DNA of 64,000 nucleotides from Actinomycetes bacterium. GTDB taxonomy: Bacteria; Actinomycetota; Actinomycetes; Streptosporangiales; Streptosporangiaceae. The notes below the pieces were generated by a model that made no database searches, was not told the origin of the DNA, and was given only the letters and a program-made list of their open reading frames with translations. Positions 52,716 to 61,709 of the stretch are shown piece by piece; the stretch's first letter is position 1, and each line of letters starts with the position of its first letter. The position numbers were made by a program, and so were the translations under genes. Where the stretch lies: NCBI GenBank assembly GCA_021793235.1, contig JAJYTD010000004.1, forward strand, positions 1 to 64,000, in the 5' to 3' direction.

Positions 52716-53654
52716 CTACTTCTCCTGTGCGGCGATGAGCGCCTCGGAGACGCTTTCGGCGAGGTCGACCACGCGCGGTCCCCACCGGGAGGCGATGTCC
52801 GGGTCGAGCTGGGTGATGTCGCCGTTCTCGACCGCGGTGATCGTGTCGAACGCCGGCCGGCCGCTCAGGTCCTCCACCACGTCACTGCCCGGGTAGGACA
52901 GGAAGATGAGGTCGGGGTCCTCCTCGACGATGTACTCCGCCGACAGTTGCGGGTAGCCGCCCGCGGTGTCCTCAGCGGAGTCGGCGATGTTGTCCAGGCC
53001 GAACTCCGCATAGACCTGGCCGATGAACGTCTCGGAGGTCACCGAGTGCATGCCGTCGTCGATTTCGTGGTAGTAGCTGAGCTCGGTGTCGCCGATCTCC
53101 TCCTTGGTCTCGGTGAAGATGCCGGAGATCTCGGACTCGACCTCGTCCGCGGCCTCCGCCGCCTCGTCGGCGTGGCCGGTGGCCTCGCCCAGCATCCGCA
53201 TCTGCTCGTAGGTGTCGTCCAGGGTCTCGGCGGCGGGCATCACCAGGACCGGGATCTTCACCTTCTCCAGCTGCTCGGCCGCGTCCTCCGCGTCCCGGGC
53301 CAGGACGACGAGGTCGGGGTCGTGGTCGGCGATCGCCTCGACGCTCGGCGTGAATCCCGAAAGGTCGGTGGTGGGCGCCTCTTCGGGGTAGTTCGAATAC
53401 TCGTCGACCGCGGTCACCTGGTCGCCCGCGCCGACCGCGAAAAGCATCTCGGTGCTACTGGGCGACAGGGAGACGATGCGCTGCGGCGCCTCGTCGAGCG
53501 TGACCTCACCCCGGGCGTCGGTGACGGTGACGGGGAACCCCTCGCTCGAAGCATCGCTATCGGACTCGGAATCGGAGGTGTTCTGGCCGCCGCAGGCGGA
53601 GAGGGTGAGCACGGCCAGCAGCAGGATTGCCGGCGTTCGGCGTGCGATACGCAC
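52716..53654 (-). CDS. btuF: Cobalamin-type ABC transporter substrate-binding lipoprotein (312 aa)
   Basis: A signal sequence with lipobox LSAC (Cys21) leads to a periplasmic-binding-protein fold of the BtuF/FhuD cluster: RIVSLSPSSTEMLFAVGAGDQVTAVDEYSNYPEEA, DLVVLARDAEDAAEQLEK, a long connecting helix, and DLIFLSYPGSDVVEDL. GTG 53654 has AAGGAGTCCT before it. A cobalamin riboswitch lies directly upstream, which supports vitamin B12 or a corrinoid precursor as the ligand. Confidence 0.88.
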   Translation of the reverse strand: MRIARRTPAILLLAVLTLSACGGQNTSDSESDSDASSEGFPVTVTDARGEVTLDEAPQRIVSLSPSSTEMLFAVGAGDQVTAVDEYSNYPEEAPTTDLSGFTPSVEAIADHDPDLVVLARDAEDAAEQLEKVKIPVLVMPAAETLDDTYEQMRMLGEATGHADEAAEAADEVESEISGIFTETKEEIGDTELSYYHEIDDGMHSVTSETFIGQVYAEFGLDNIADSAEDTAGGYPQLSAEYIVEEDPDLIFLSYPGSDVVEDLSGRPAFDTITAVENGDITQLDPDIASRWGPRVVDLAESVSEALIAAQEK

Positions 53655-53746
53655 AGGACTCCTTCTTCTCGACAGCACCCGGGGAAGTTCAGCGCCGCCG
53701 AGAAGCCTGGACGGACTGCCCTTCCCACGAGGACAGTGAACGCCGA

Positions 53747-53864
53747 CACCGTGGAGGCGACCTGGCTCGTCCCGCCGCGGCGCGGCGGGCATCACAGTTG
53801 CGGGACAGCGCCGGATTACGCGGAGCCGCGAGGGCTTTCCGCACCGGACTTCGCTCACACGGTG
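53747..53864 (-). promoter_or_regulatory. Cobalamin (B12) riboswitch upstream of btuF
   Basis: Read on the minus strand the element contains GAAGTCCGGTGCGGAAAGCC, GTAATCCGGCGCTGTCCCGC, AACTGTGATGCC and GAGCCAGGTCGCC, which match the conserved core and B12 box of cobalamin riboswitches. CACCGTG and CACGGTG at the two ends can form the closing P1 stem. It should turn btuF-btuC off when adenosylcobalamin or a related cofactor is abundant. The expression platform lies in the 90 bases before the btuF start. Confidence 0.85.
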
Positions 53865-53989
53865 CCACCGGCCCACCGGAGTCCGGCAGGCCGACATGTC
53901 CACCTTAGCCGCTGCCGTCCCGCCCACCGGAACCGGCCCGGAGAGAGCCGTGTTCGTCGATCCGGAGACAGGCACCACCCATGGGATAT

Positions 53990-54018
53990 AGATTTTATCG
54001 AAGCTGAGATATAATCGA
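53990..54018 (+). promoter_or_regulatory. vapBC promoter with direct repeats
   Basis: A perfect -10 hexamer, TATAAT (54010-54015), lies inside the second of two direct repeats, AGATTTTATCGA (53990-54001) and AGATATAATCGA (54007-54018). Repeats over a promoter are typical binding sites for a toxin-antitoxin complex that represses its own operon. The A+T content is far above the surroundings. Confidence 0.55.
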
Positions 54019-54049
54019 TCAATGAAATGGGATATCGGAGGTGGTTCTG

Positions 54050-54256
54050 ATGAGCAAGACCCTCGTCGACATCGACGATGAGCTCCTAGCGGACGCGCAG
54101 GCCGCTCTTGGTACGCGCACCAAGAAGGACACCATCACTCAGGCGCTGCGCAACGCCGTAGCCGAGCAGATGCGCCGCGCCGAGTTCGAGTTCTGGGCGC
54201 AGGGTGGTACCCAAGACCTCGCTGACCCTGCTGTTATGGACGAGGCATGGCGGTGA
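54050..54256 (+). CDS. vapB: VapB-type antitoxin (68 aa)
   Basis: The short acidic protein begins MSKTLVDIDDELLADAQAALGTRTKKDTITQALRNAV, the ribbon-helix-helix pattern of the VapB/DUF2191 antitoxins, and has a C-terminal tail (FWAQGGTQDLADPAVMDEAWR) that should bind the toxin. ATG 54050 is chosen for its GGAGGTGG Shine-Dalgarno. The stop overlaps the start of vapC by ten bases, as is usual for type II pairs. Confidence 0.92.
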   Translation: MSKTLVDIDDELLADAQAALGTRTKKDTITQALRNAVAEQMRRAEFEFWAQGGTQDLADPAVMDEAWR

Positions 54257-54681
54257 CCTGGACCGGCCGCAGGTATCTCATCGACAAAAGCGCGCTCGCA
54301 CGCATGCGAGTGCCCGCGGTGGCACAGGCGCTGCGCCCCCTGTTCGAAAGCGGTGCGCTCGTGACCTGCTCCATCATTGATCTGGAGATTCTGTACAGCG
54401 CACGCAATCAGGCTGAATACGAACAGGTGCTGGAACAGCGCAAGGTGAGTTACGACCTGCTTCCCATAACCCAGGACGTCTGCGATCGAGCTGTCGCGGT
54501 CCAGCGGCTGTTGGCGGAGAAGTCGCGGCATAGGGGCGCGTCACTACCGGACCTGTTGATCGCCGCCTGCGCCGAAGCTCACGATGCGACCGTGGTGCAC
54601 TATGACGCCGACTACGAGCTCATCGCAGCGGTGACGGGCCAGCCGGTCCAGTGGGCGGTTCCGCGCGGAACAATCCCTTGA
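54247..54681 (+). CDS. vapC: VapC-type PIN-domain ribonuclease toxin (144 aa)
   Basis: PIN-domain acidic residues are in place: D13 (YLIDKSAL), E47 (SIIDLEILYSA), D102 (ASLPDLLIAACA) and D120/D122 (VVHYDADYELIA). VapC toxins cut tRNA or rRNA when freed from VapB. Translation is coupled to vapB. The pair sits between the btuF riboswitch and smc and converges on smc with only 18 bases between the genes, which suggests insertion into the core order. Confidence 0.93.
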   Translation: MAVTWTGRRYLIDKSALARMRVPAVAQALRPLFESGALVTCSIIDLEILYSARNQAEYEQVLEQRKVSYDLLPITQDVCDRAVAVQRLLAEKSRHRGASLPDLLIAACAEAHDATVVHYDADYELIAAVTGQPVQWAVPRGTIP

Positions 54682-54699
54682 TGGCGTTGTGCCCGGCAC

Positions 54700-57600
54700 C
54701 TACCCCGCCGTGCGGTCGAGTTTCTGGCTGATGACCCGGGATATCCCGTCCCCCTGCATGGTCACGCCGTAGAGGGCGTCGGCGGCCTCCATGGTGCGCT
54801 TCTGGTGGGTGATGACGATGAGCTGGGAGGACTCCCGCAGTTCATCGAAGATCACCAGCAGCCGCTGCAGGTTGGTGTCGTCCAGGGCGGCCTCGACCTC
54901 GTCCATGACGTAGAAGGGCGAGGGGCGGGCCTTGAATATCGCGGCGAGGAAGGCCACCGCGGTCAGCGACCGCTCACCGCCCGACAGCAGGGAGAGGCGC
55001 TTCACCTTCTTGCCCGGTGGCCGGGCCTCCACCTCGATTCCGGTGGTGAGCATGTCGTCGGGCTCGGTGAGGACGAGACGGCCCTCGCCCCCGGGGAACA
55101 GCCGGCCGAAGATCTGCGCGAACTCCCGCTCCACATCGGCGTAGGCGGCGGAGAAGACCTCCTCGACCCGGGAGTCGATCTCCTGCACAACGGTCAGCAG
55201 GTCACGGCGGGTCTTCTTCAGATCCTCCAATTGGGCGGTGAGGAAGGCGTGGCGCTCCTCCAGGGCGGCGAACTCCTCCAGCGCCAAGGGGTTGATCTTA
55301 CCCAGCCGGCTGAGCTGCTGTTCGGCGCTGCGGGCCCGCTTCTCCTGGACTTCACGCACATAGGGAACAGGCACCGCCTCGTCCTCCTTGGCGTCCGGCG
55401 GTGGCGGGACGGGCACCCGGGGACCGTACTCGGCGATGAGGGTGTCGACGTCGACGCCCATCTCCTCCACGGCCTTGGTCTCCAGCTGCTCCAGGCGCAG
55501 GTTGCGTTCGGCGCGGGCGACCTCACCGCCGTGTACGGCGCTGACCAGCTTCTCCAGTTCCACCGACAGTTCGCGCACACGGGCGCGGACGGTCTTCAGT
55601 TCGGCGTCGCGCTCGGCGCGCTGCTCTTCGGCGGCGCGGCGTTCGGCGTCGGCGTCGGCCAGAGAGACCTCGATGCGCTCCAGCGCCTGTGCCGCGCTCT
55701 GGGCGACGGCCTCGGCGACCCGGGACTGCCGGCGCCGCCGGGCCCGGCGCTGCGCGGCGCGCTCGCGGGCCCGGCGTTCCTCGGCCGCGGCGCGCCGCAG
55801 CCCGTCCGCCCGACCCGCGATGGAGCGGACCCGTTCCTCTGCGGTGCGTACGGCCAGGCGCCCCTCTGTCTCGGTGGAGCGGGCCGCCGCCGCACGCTCC
55901 GCCAGCGCGTCGCGCTGCTCTGTGCCGGGCTCCTCCTCGATGGGTTTTGCCTCCGCCGCGGCCAGCTGCTCCGCCAACTCGGCCAGAGCCTCCAGGTCGC
56001 TCTGGCGACCGGCGGCCGCCTTGGCCGCGGCGGCGGTGTAGCGCTCGACCTCGGCGGCTGCCGCACGGGCCTGCCCGCCGAGCTTGCCGATCTGCCGGGC
56101 TGCCTCGTTGCGCTGTTTGTCCGCTTCCCGGCGGCGGGTTGCGATCTCCTCGGCGGCGCTCGCGGCGGCCGCGCGGGCCTGCTTGGCCTCGGCCAGATCA
56201 GCGGCGGCGCGTTTGCAGGCGTCGGCCGCCTCTGCCAAGCGCTCGGCTGCCTCGTCCACCGCGGCCCGCACCTCCAGCAGGCTCGGGGCCGAGGAAGAGC
56301 CTCCCTGCACGAGCGCGGGGCCGAACACGTCGCCGTCGGTGGTGACCGCGCGCAGTCGCGGGTGCCGGTCGAGTACCTCACGGGCCTGGGCTGTGTCGGC
56401 CACGAGCACGACCCGGTCCAGAAGGACGGTGACCGCGGGCACCAGCCGCTCGGGCGGGGTGACGGCGTCGACCGCGTAGCGCAGCCCGTCCGGCAGGTCG
56501 GGCCGCCGGCCGCGGTGCGGCACGCCGAGCCGGGAATCCGCGACGACGATGCCGGCGCGCCCGGCATCGTCGCTTTTCAGCAGCTGCAACGCTGCTTCGG
56601 CCGCGGAGGGCTCCGCCACCGCGACGGCGTCGGAGGCCGCGCCGAGAGCCGCGGCGATCGCGGTCTCGTATCCGGGTTCCACCTCCACCAGGGCGGCGAT
56701 GGAACCGAGCAGGCCGGGTAGGCGGTCGCCGGCGGACAGCAGCGCGCCCGCGCCGTCCTTGCGGTCCAGGCCCATCTCCAGGGCCTCCTTGCGGGCCGCG
56801 AGCGCGGCCCGCTCCCGCTCGGCCGCGCTTTCGGTGTCGCGGAGCTCGTTGAGCGCGTCTTCGGCCGCCGCCAGCTCGTGTTCGGCGCTCTCCTGCGCGG
56901 CGGCGAGTTCGGCATCGCCCTCGTCCAGCCCGGCGGAGTCGGCCGCGGCCCGGTCGTATTCGGCCTGGGCGGCTTCGGCGCGCTCGCGGGCCTCAATGGC
57001 GGCCGCGTCGAGCCGTTCCACTTCGGCCTCGCTGGCAGCGAGGCGGCTGCGCAGCGCCTCGACGCGGCCGCGGAGCTTGGCCATGCCCTCACGGCGATCG
57101 GCGGCCGCGCGGGCCGCCGCGGAGATCCGCCGCTCTTCCTCCTTGAGCGCGTCTTCGGCCGCCACACGCTCGGCTACGGCTTGTTCCAGGGCTTCCCGGG
57201 CGTCGTCGAGCCGGTACTGCAGCTCCTCTTCCTGGGCCTGGGCCTCTTCGGCCGCCCGCTCCAGCTCCTCGGGGTCCCGGCCGCTGTGCCCCTGGACTGG
57301 TTCGTCCATGAGGTGGCGGTGGCGCTGGGCCGCGAGACCGGCCACGCCGTTCAGCCGCTCCTTGAGCCGTGACAGGCTGTGGTAGGTCTCCTGGGCCTGG
57401 GCGAGCAGCGGCGCGGCTTGGGTGGCGGCCGTGTCCAGACGGGTTTCCTGCTCTTGGGCGTCGGCGAGTGCCTTTTCGGCGGCCTCGCGCCGGGCGCGCA
57501 CGGCGGCTTCGTCGGCTTCCTCTTTCTCCAGCGTCTCCCTGAGCGTGGCGATGTCGTCGGCGAGCAGGCGGAGCCGGGCGTCACGGAGGTCGGCCTGGAT

Positions 57601-58251
57601 GACGGCGGCGCGCCGGGCGAGCTCGGCTTGGCGGCCGAGCGGTTTGAGCTGGCGGTGGAGTTCGGCCGTAAGGTCGGTGACGCGGTCGAGGTTGCCCTGC
57701 ATCGCGTCGAGCTTGCGCAGCGCCTTCTCTTTGCGCTTGCGGTGCTTGAGGATGCCGGAGGCCTCCTCGATGAGGGCGCGACGTTCTTCGGGGCCGGCGT
57801 GTAGGACGGTGTCGAGCTGGCCCTGGCCGACGATGACGTGCATCTCACGGCCGATACCGGAGTCGCTGAGCAGCTCCTGGATGTCGAGCAACCGGCAGGT
57901 GTCGCCGTTGATCGCGTACTCGGAGCCGCCATTGCGGAACATGGTCCGCTTGATCGTGACCTCGGAGTAGTCGATGGGCAGTGCGCCGTCGGTGTTGTCG
58001 ATGGTGAGGCTGACCTCGGCACGGCCCAGCGGGGCGCGCGAGGAGGTGCCCGCGAAGATGACGTCCTCCATCTTGCCGCCGCGCAGGCTTTTCGCTCCCT
58101 GTTCGCCCATGACCCAGGCGAGCGCGTCGACGACATTGGATTTTCCCGAGCCGTTGGGGCCGACCACGGTGGTGATGCCCGGCTCGAAGCGCAGCGTGGT
58201 CGCCGAGGCGAACGACTTGAAGCCGCGCAGCGTGAGGTTCTTCAGATACAC
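54700..58251 (-). CDS. smc: Chromosome segregation protein SMC (1183 aa)
   Basis: The protein is a complete SMC: N-terminal Walker A GPNGSGKSNVVDAL (about residue 32), a long coiled coil, a hinge around residues 510-640, a returning coiled coil, and the C-terminal signature LSGGERSLTAVAFLAAIF followed by Walker B FYVMDEVEAALDDTNL. It forms the condensin core with ScpA and ScpB. GTG 58251 is the start. In actinobacteria it is followed by ftsY, but here vapBC and btuFC lie in between. Confidence 0.97.
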   Translation of the reverse strand: MYLKNLTLRGFKSFASATTLRFEPGITTVVGPNGSGKSNVVDALAWVMGEQGAKSLRGGKMEDVIFAGTSSRAPLGRAEVSLTIDNTDGALPIDYSEVTIKRTMFRNGGSEYAINGDTCRLLDIQELLSDSGIGREMHVIVGQGQLDTVLHAGPEERRALIEEASGILKHRKRKEKALRKLDAMQGNLDRVTDLTAELHRQLKPLGRQAELARRAAVIQADLRDARLRLLADDIATLRETLEKEEADEAAVRARREAAEKALADAQEQETRLDTAATQAAPLLAQAQETYHSLSRLKERLNGVAGLAAQRHRHLMDEPVQGHSGRDPEELERAAEEAQAQEEELQYRLDDAREALEQAVAERVAAEDALKEEERRISAAARAAADRREGMAKLRGRVEALRSRLAASEAEVERLDAAAIEARERAEAAQAEYDRAAADSAGLDEGDAELAAAQESAEHELAAAEDALNELRDTESAAERERAALAARKEALEMGLDRKDGAGALLSAGDRLPGLLGSIAALVEVEPGYETAIAAALGAASDAVAVAEPSAAEAALQLLKSDDAGRAGIVVADSRLGVPHRGRRPDLPDGLRYAVDAVTPPERLVPAVTVLLDRVVLVADTAQAREVLDRHPRLRAVTTDGDVFGPALVQGGSSSAPSLLEVRAAVDEAAERLAEAADACKRAAADLAEAKQARAAAASAAEEIATRRREADKQRNEAARQIGKLGGQARAAAAEVERYTAAAAKAAAGRQSDLEALAELAEQLAAAEAKPIEEEPGTEQRDALAERAAAARSTETEGRLAVRTAEERVRSIAGRADGLRRAAAEERRARERAAQRRARRRRQSRVAEAVAQSAAQALERIEVSLADADAERRAAEEQRAERDAELKTVRARVRELSVELEKLVSAVHGGEVARAERNLRLEQLETKAVEEMGVDVDTLIAEYGPRVPVPPPPDAKEDEAVPVPYVREVQEKRARSAEQQLSRLGKINPLALEEFAALEERHAFLTAQLEDLKKTRRDLLTVVQEIDSRVEEVFSAAYADVEREFAQIFGRLFPGGEGRLVLTEPDDMLTTGIEVEARPPGKKVKRLSLLSGGERSLTAVAFLAAIFKARPSPFYVMDEVEAALDDTNLQRLLVIFDELRESSQLIVITHQKRTMEAADALYGVTMQGDGISRVISQKLDRTAG

Positions 58252-58622
58252 GCCTCGTGCCCCCTTGCGTCCACCCGTTGATCACGCGGTCTCGAACGAC
58301 AAGGGTGCCATGGACCGCGGTATGGCGTCTTCGGACCGCTGGGATATCCGCGATGGTCCGGACCGCGCCGACGTGGACTGCGGGTGGGACGCGGGGGCAT
58401 CGAACGGTTCCTCGCGGGGCGTGTGGACCGCGGAGAGCCGCGCGATCCGCGCCCGGTGGGAGAACTCGCGAAACCACCAAGGATTGCCGGAAGACTTCCG
58501 GGGTATGCCCCGGTGGCGAAGGGTCGGTTGATCGGAGGAGATGGAAAGCCTGTCAGAGAACCCGGGGCGCCGGGCCGATTGAGGGCGCCCCTTGTTGTGA
58601 TCTGTGGGTTCGCCGCCGAGTG
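58252..58622. other. Upstream region of smc
   Basis: The stretch holds no recognisable gene. It contains the terminator-like hairpin of the small coiled-coil gene (58564-58591) and should contain the smc promoter, for which I see no clear element. Confidence 0.35.
58564..58591 (-). terminator. Hairpin after the small coiled-coil gene
   Basis: GGGGCGCC (58564-58571) and GGCGCCCC (58584-58591) pair perfectly with a 12-base loop, 31 bases past the stop of the minus-strand gene ending at 58623. Confidence 0.5.
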
Positions 58623-58814
58623 CTATGCGAGCGCGGGCTCGCGGTCGGCTGCACTGACGGTGACGTCGGTGACGGCGGCGGAGAGCTGATCATTACGCGC
58701 CTGGAGGCGACTGATCTCGTCTTCGAGGTCACGTACTCGCTTTTGCAGCCGTCGCATTTCCTGAACCATTCGAGGGTCAGGACCGCCAACGTGGCCAAAA
58801 AGAGCCTTCGCCAT
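58623..58814 (-). CDS. Small coiled-coil protein of unknown function (63 aa)
   Basis: The sequence MAKALFGHVGGPDPRMVQEMRRLQKRVRDLEDEISRLQARNDQL is a short N-terminal motif followed by a two-to-three-heptad coiled coil. Small proteins of this type next to smc are found in many actinobacteria, with no established role. ATG 58814 is the conserved start, with GGAGGACCCACATC just before it. Confidence 0.8.
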   Translation of the reverse strand: MAKALFGHVGGPDPRMVQEMRRLQKRVRDLEDEISRLQARNDQLSAAVTDVTVSAADREPALA

Positions 58815-59136
58815 GATGTGGGTCCTCCACACTGAGTGACCAGATTTGGTACACACATATGAGCCGCAGCTCCGCGGGCGATGGTCCTCGTCCGCGCCGC
58901 GATTGGAAAAGCGCGCGGTCTAGCTTCCAGAGTCTCACTGTGGTCGCCGCTGGTCAAGATTGAACGAAACCGTAAGTGAATAGACAGTAACCTGGGCAGG
59001 TCACAGCGCACGGCCCGGCATTGAGGTAGCCCGGCGCCCCGGCTCCACCGCGCCTTCTGCCCCGGCACGAACGCGCCGCGCAGAAGAAGAAGCCGACGCA
59101 GAAGCCCTCACGGACCGCGTCACCTTCCCAGGATAC
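58815..59136. other. Gene-free stretch between acyP and the coiled-coil gene
   Basis: No gene is visible. The minus strand shows TTGACC (about 58955) and, further upstream, A+T-richer DNA with TTACTGTCTATTC (about 58980), either of which could belong to the promoter of the coiled-coil gene. Confidence 0.3.
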
Positions 59137-59412
59137 TCACCGTTCGGCGAATCCTGGGTAGCCACCCCGAGGTTTTCCCCAGCGTTCAACAACCGCATCC
59201 ACATGACCAGGGCTTTCTCCGCTCCTCAGCCGGGAAAGCAATTCCGCGCACCGCTCCCGCGGTCCTTCCGCGACCACCTCGACACGGCCGTCGTCCAGAT
59301 TGGTCGCCGCACCGGTCAGCCCCAGTTCCAGGGCGTGTGACCGGACCCACCACCGGAACCCGACCCCCTGTACCCGCCCGCGGACCCAGGCCGTCATCCG
59401 CGCATCAGTCAT
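59137..59412 (-). CDS. acyP: Acylphosphatase (91 aa)
   Basis: The active-site loop [11 protein letters not shown] (R20) and the catalytic asparagine (N38 in [17 protein letters not shown]) define acylphosphatase, which hydrolyses carboxyl-phosphate anhydrides such as acetyl phosphate. ATG 59412 has GAGGAACCG before it. It follows mutM closely on the same strand, as in many actinobacteria. Confidence 0.95.
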   Translation of the reverse strand: MTDARMTAWVRGRVQGVGFRWWVRSHALELGLTGAATNLDDGRVEVVAEGPRERCAELLSRLRSGESPGHVDAVVERWGKPRGGYPGFAER

Positions 59413-59435
59413 CGGTTCCTCCCCGCGGTCGCTTC

Positions 59436-60326
59436 TCAGGAGAGCGCCGCGCGCGGTCGGCGCGGTTTCGGCTGGCACTTCGGGCAGCTGAAGGACGATC
59501 GGTTCATGAACGCGTCCCGCCGGATCGGCGTACCGCACCGGTCACACGGCAGGCCGCGCCGCCCATAGGCTTTCAGCCCGCGCTCGAAGTAGCCGCTCTC
59601 CCCATTGACGTTCACATACAGGCCGTCGAACGAGGTCCCCCCTTCGGCCAGGGCCTCGCGCAGCACCTCCCGCACATGCCGCAGCAGCACGGTGATCTGC
59701 GGGCGCCGCAGCATCTGCGTGGGCCGTGCCCAGTGCAGCCGAGAGCGCCACAGGGCCTCGTCCGCGTAGATGTTGCCGATTCCGCTGATCAGGGACTGAT
59801 CCAGCAGCGCACGCTTGAGCTCGGTGCGCCGACGCCGCAGCGCGTCGGCGAAAGCGTCGTCGTCGAAGGAGGGATCGAGCGGGTCCCGTGCGATATGGGC
59901 GATCACGTCGGGGATACCATCGCCCCCCGGACCGCCGCCGTCCCCCGCCGAGACGAGCGGGACCACCATCAGGTGTCCGAACGTGCGTTGGTCGACAAAG
60001 CGCAGTTCGTTCTCGGTGCCCAACCCCAGCCGCACCCGCAGGTGGCGCTCTGGGTCGCGGCCAGGAGGCTGCACCAGCAGTTGGCCGCTCATCCCGAGGT
60101 GGGCGAGCAGCGCCTCACCGGAATCCAGCGTCAGCCACATGTACTTGCCGCGCCGCCGGACCCCTGAGACGGCACGGCCGCAAAGCCGGGCGGAGAAGTC
60201 GGCCGCCCCGGTCACGTGCCGCCGGATCGACCGCGGATGCAGCACCGCCACATCGCCGATCGTGCGGCCGGCGACCCATTGCTCCAGCCCGCGCCGGACC
60301 ACCTCGACTTCGGGAAGCTCTGGCAT
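59436..60326 (-). CDS. mutM: Formamidopyrimidine-DNA glycosylase (296 aa)
   Basis: MutM removes 8-oxoguanine and ring-opened purines. It begins [15 protein letters not shown] with the catalytic proline and glutamate, has [10 protein letters not shown] (K61), the helix-two-turn-helix [25 protein letters not shown], and a C-terminal zinc finger [28 protein letters not shown] 60326 lies seven bases after the rnc stop. It is the second Fpg/Nei enzyme in the window. Confidence 0.96.
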   Translation of the reverse strand: MPELPEVEVVRRGLEQWVAGRTIGDVAVLHPRSIRRHVTGAADFSARLCGRAVSGVRRRGKYMWLTLDSGEALLAHLGMSGQLLVQPPGRDPERHLRVRLGLGTENELRFVDQRTFGHLMVVPLVSAGDGGGPGGDGIPDVIAHIARDPLDPSFDDDAFADALRRRRTELKRALLDQSLISGIGNIYADEALWRSRLHWARPTQMLRRPQITVLLRHVREVLREALAEGGTSFDGLYVNVNGESGYFERGLKAYGRRGLPCDRCGTPIRRDAFMNRSSFSCPKCQPKPRRPRAALS

Positions 60327-60333
60327 TGGCGTG

Positions 60334-61065
60334 TCAGTCCCGGTTCTCCTCGACCGCACCCGCATTGGAGCGTGCGCGGATCGCCTTCCAGGCCGACTCG
60401 GCCGCCTGCTGCTCGGCCTCCTTCTTGCTGCGGCCCTCGCCCAGCCCGTAGTCCTCCCCCGCCACACGCACGGTCGCGCGAAACGTCTTCTGGTGGTCGG
60501 GGCCGCTCTCCTCGACGTGGTATTCGGGCACCCCCAACATCTCGGCTGCGGTGAGCTCCTGCAGCGACGTCTTCCAGTCCAGGCCGGCGCCCAGTCCCGA
60601 AGCGGTCGCGATCAGCGGATCGAACAGGCGGTGCACCAGATCCGAAGCGACGTCCAGACCGCGGTCGAGATAGACCGCCCCGATGATCGCCTCCAGGGTG
60701 TCGGCGAGAATCGAGGACTTGTCCCGTCCGCCGGTGCCCTCCTCGCCGCGCCCCAAACGGATGTAGTCGCCGATTCCCAGACCGCGCGCGACGTCGGCCA
60801 GCGCCCGCATGTTGACCACGGCGGCGCGCAATTTGGCGAGCTGCCCCTCGGGCAGGTCGGGGTGCCCGCGAAAGAGCGTATCGGTGACGACCAGCCCGAG
60901 CACGGAGTCGCCGAGGAACTCCAAGCGCTCGTTGGTGGGCAGGCCGCCCTTCTCGTAGGCGTAGGAGCGATGCGTCAGCGCCCGCGCCAATACCTTGGGG
61001 TCGACCTCGACACCGATCGCCTGATAGAAATCGCGGGTTTCGGTCGCGTTGAGTTGAGTGGCCAA
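60334..61065 (-). CDS. rnc: Ribonuclease III (243 aa)
   Basis: RNase III cuts double-stranded RNA in rRNA maturation. The catalytic signature [16 protein letters not shown] and [17 protein letters not shown] are in place, followed by a C-terminal dsRNA-binding domain ([35 protein letters not shown]). The start is TTG 61065, with AGGAG at a somewhat long distance; no in-frame ATG or GTG lies nearby upstream. Confidence 0.95.
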   Translation of the reverse strand: MATQLNATETRDFYQAIGVEVDPKVLARALTHRSYAYEKGGLPTNERLEFLGDSVLGLVVTDTLFRGHPDLPEGQLAKLRAAVVNMRALADVARGLGIGDYIRLGRGEEGTGGRDKSSILADTLEAIIGAVYLDRGLDVASDLVHRLFDPLIATASGLGAGLDWKTSLQELTAAEMLGVPEYHVEESGPDHQKTFRATVRVAGEDYGLGEGRSKKEAEQQAAESAWKAIRARSNAGAVEENRD

Positions 61066-61415
61066 TCGACGTTCACACTCCTGATCTCCAGCACCGATCG
61101 TTGCGGCGCCCGCATCCGTCTGCGCTCAAAGGGCCGATCAGGGACGCTCGGGGACGAGGTGAACGCCGCGGAGGAAGAGCCTCCCCGGCGGCCACCACGG
61201 CCTCGGGATATGCCCGAACCGGCGCGCTTATCGCGATCTTATGTTGTTGTTATACCTGGAGATCCGGGAAAGTGCCCCCCGTGCCCGCATTGGTAGCGAG
61301 AATGCGGCCATTCACGCCTTCGCCCGCCGCGGTCCACGAACGAGGAAGCGGCGGGCGGCAACGGCGTCGGACACCCCCGACAGCGGGCGGAGGCGAAAAC
61401 CGACGTCCTCCTGGC
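61066..61415. other. Gene-free stretch between rnc and rpmF
   Basis: No gene is visible on either strand, despite long open frames that arise from base composition. The minus strand has an A+T-richer patch, GGTATAACAACAACATAAG (about 61235-61255), that may be the rnc promoter region. Confidence 0.35.
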
Positions 61416-61592
61416 TCAAGCCGGGTTGACGACCTGACGGTTGTTGTAGGTTCCGCACGTGGGGCAGGCGACGTGCGGCAGCTTCGGGTCGCGGCAGCGC
61501 GGGCAGGTGACCAGCACCGGGCGCGACGCCTTCCACTGGGAGCGGCGGGTACGGGTGTTGCTCCGCGACATCTTCCGCTTCGGGACAGCCAT
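61416..61592 (-). CDS. rpmF: 50S ribosomal protein L32 (58 aa)
   Basis: A complete L32: [21 protein letters not shown], with the zinc-binding cysteines CPRC and CPTC. ATG 61592 is preceded by GGAGGATTGGAACAC. It follows the DUF177 gene, as in nearly all bacteria. Confidence 0.97.
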   Translation of the reverse strand: MAVPKRKMSRSNTRTRRSQWKASRPVLVTCPRCRDPKLPHVACPTCGTYNNRQVVNPA

Positions 61593-61709
61593 GTGTTCCA
61601 ATCCTCCTGGGTCACCCGCGCGGTCGGCGGGAGCGATACTTACCAGCGTCGTCTCCGCGGTCACGGAGAGACCGTGCGACGCCCGCAGGCGCCCACACGG
61701 AGCGCGAAC

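Larger units (their letters stand above)
53655..54049. other. Divergent region between btuF and vapB
   Basis: This gap of 395 bases holds the cobalamin riboswitch and leader of btuF on the minus strand (53655 to about 53900) and the vapBC promoter on the plus strand (about 53985-54045). No gene is present. A long open frame that crosses the riboswitch on the minus strand is not coding. Confidence 0.6.

Noticed and set aside
53655-53978. N-terminal extension of btuF of about 108 residues
   Set aside because: It would cover the cobalamin riboswitch and lacks coding character. GTG 53654 with AAGGAG directly precedes a normal lipoprotein signal.
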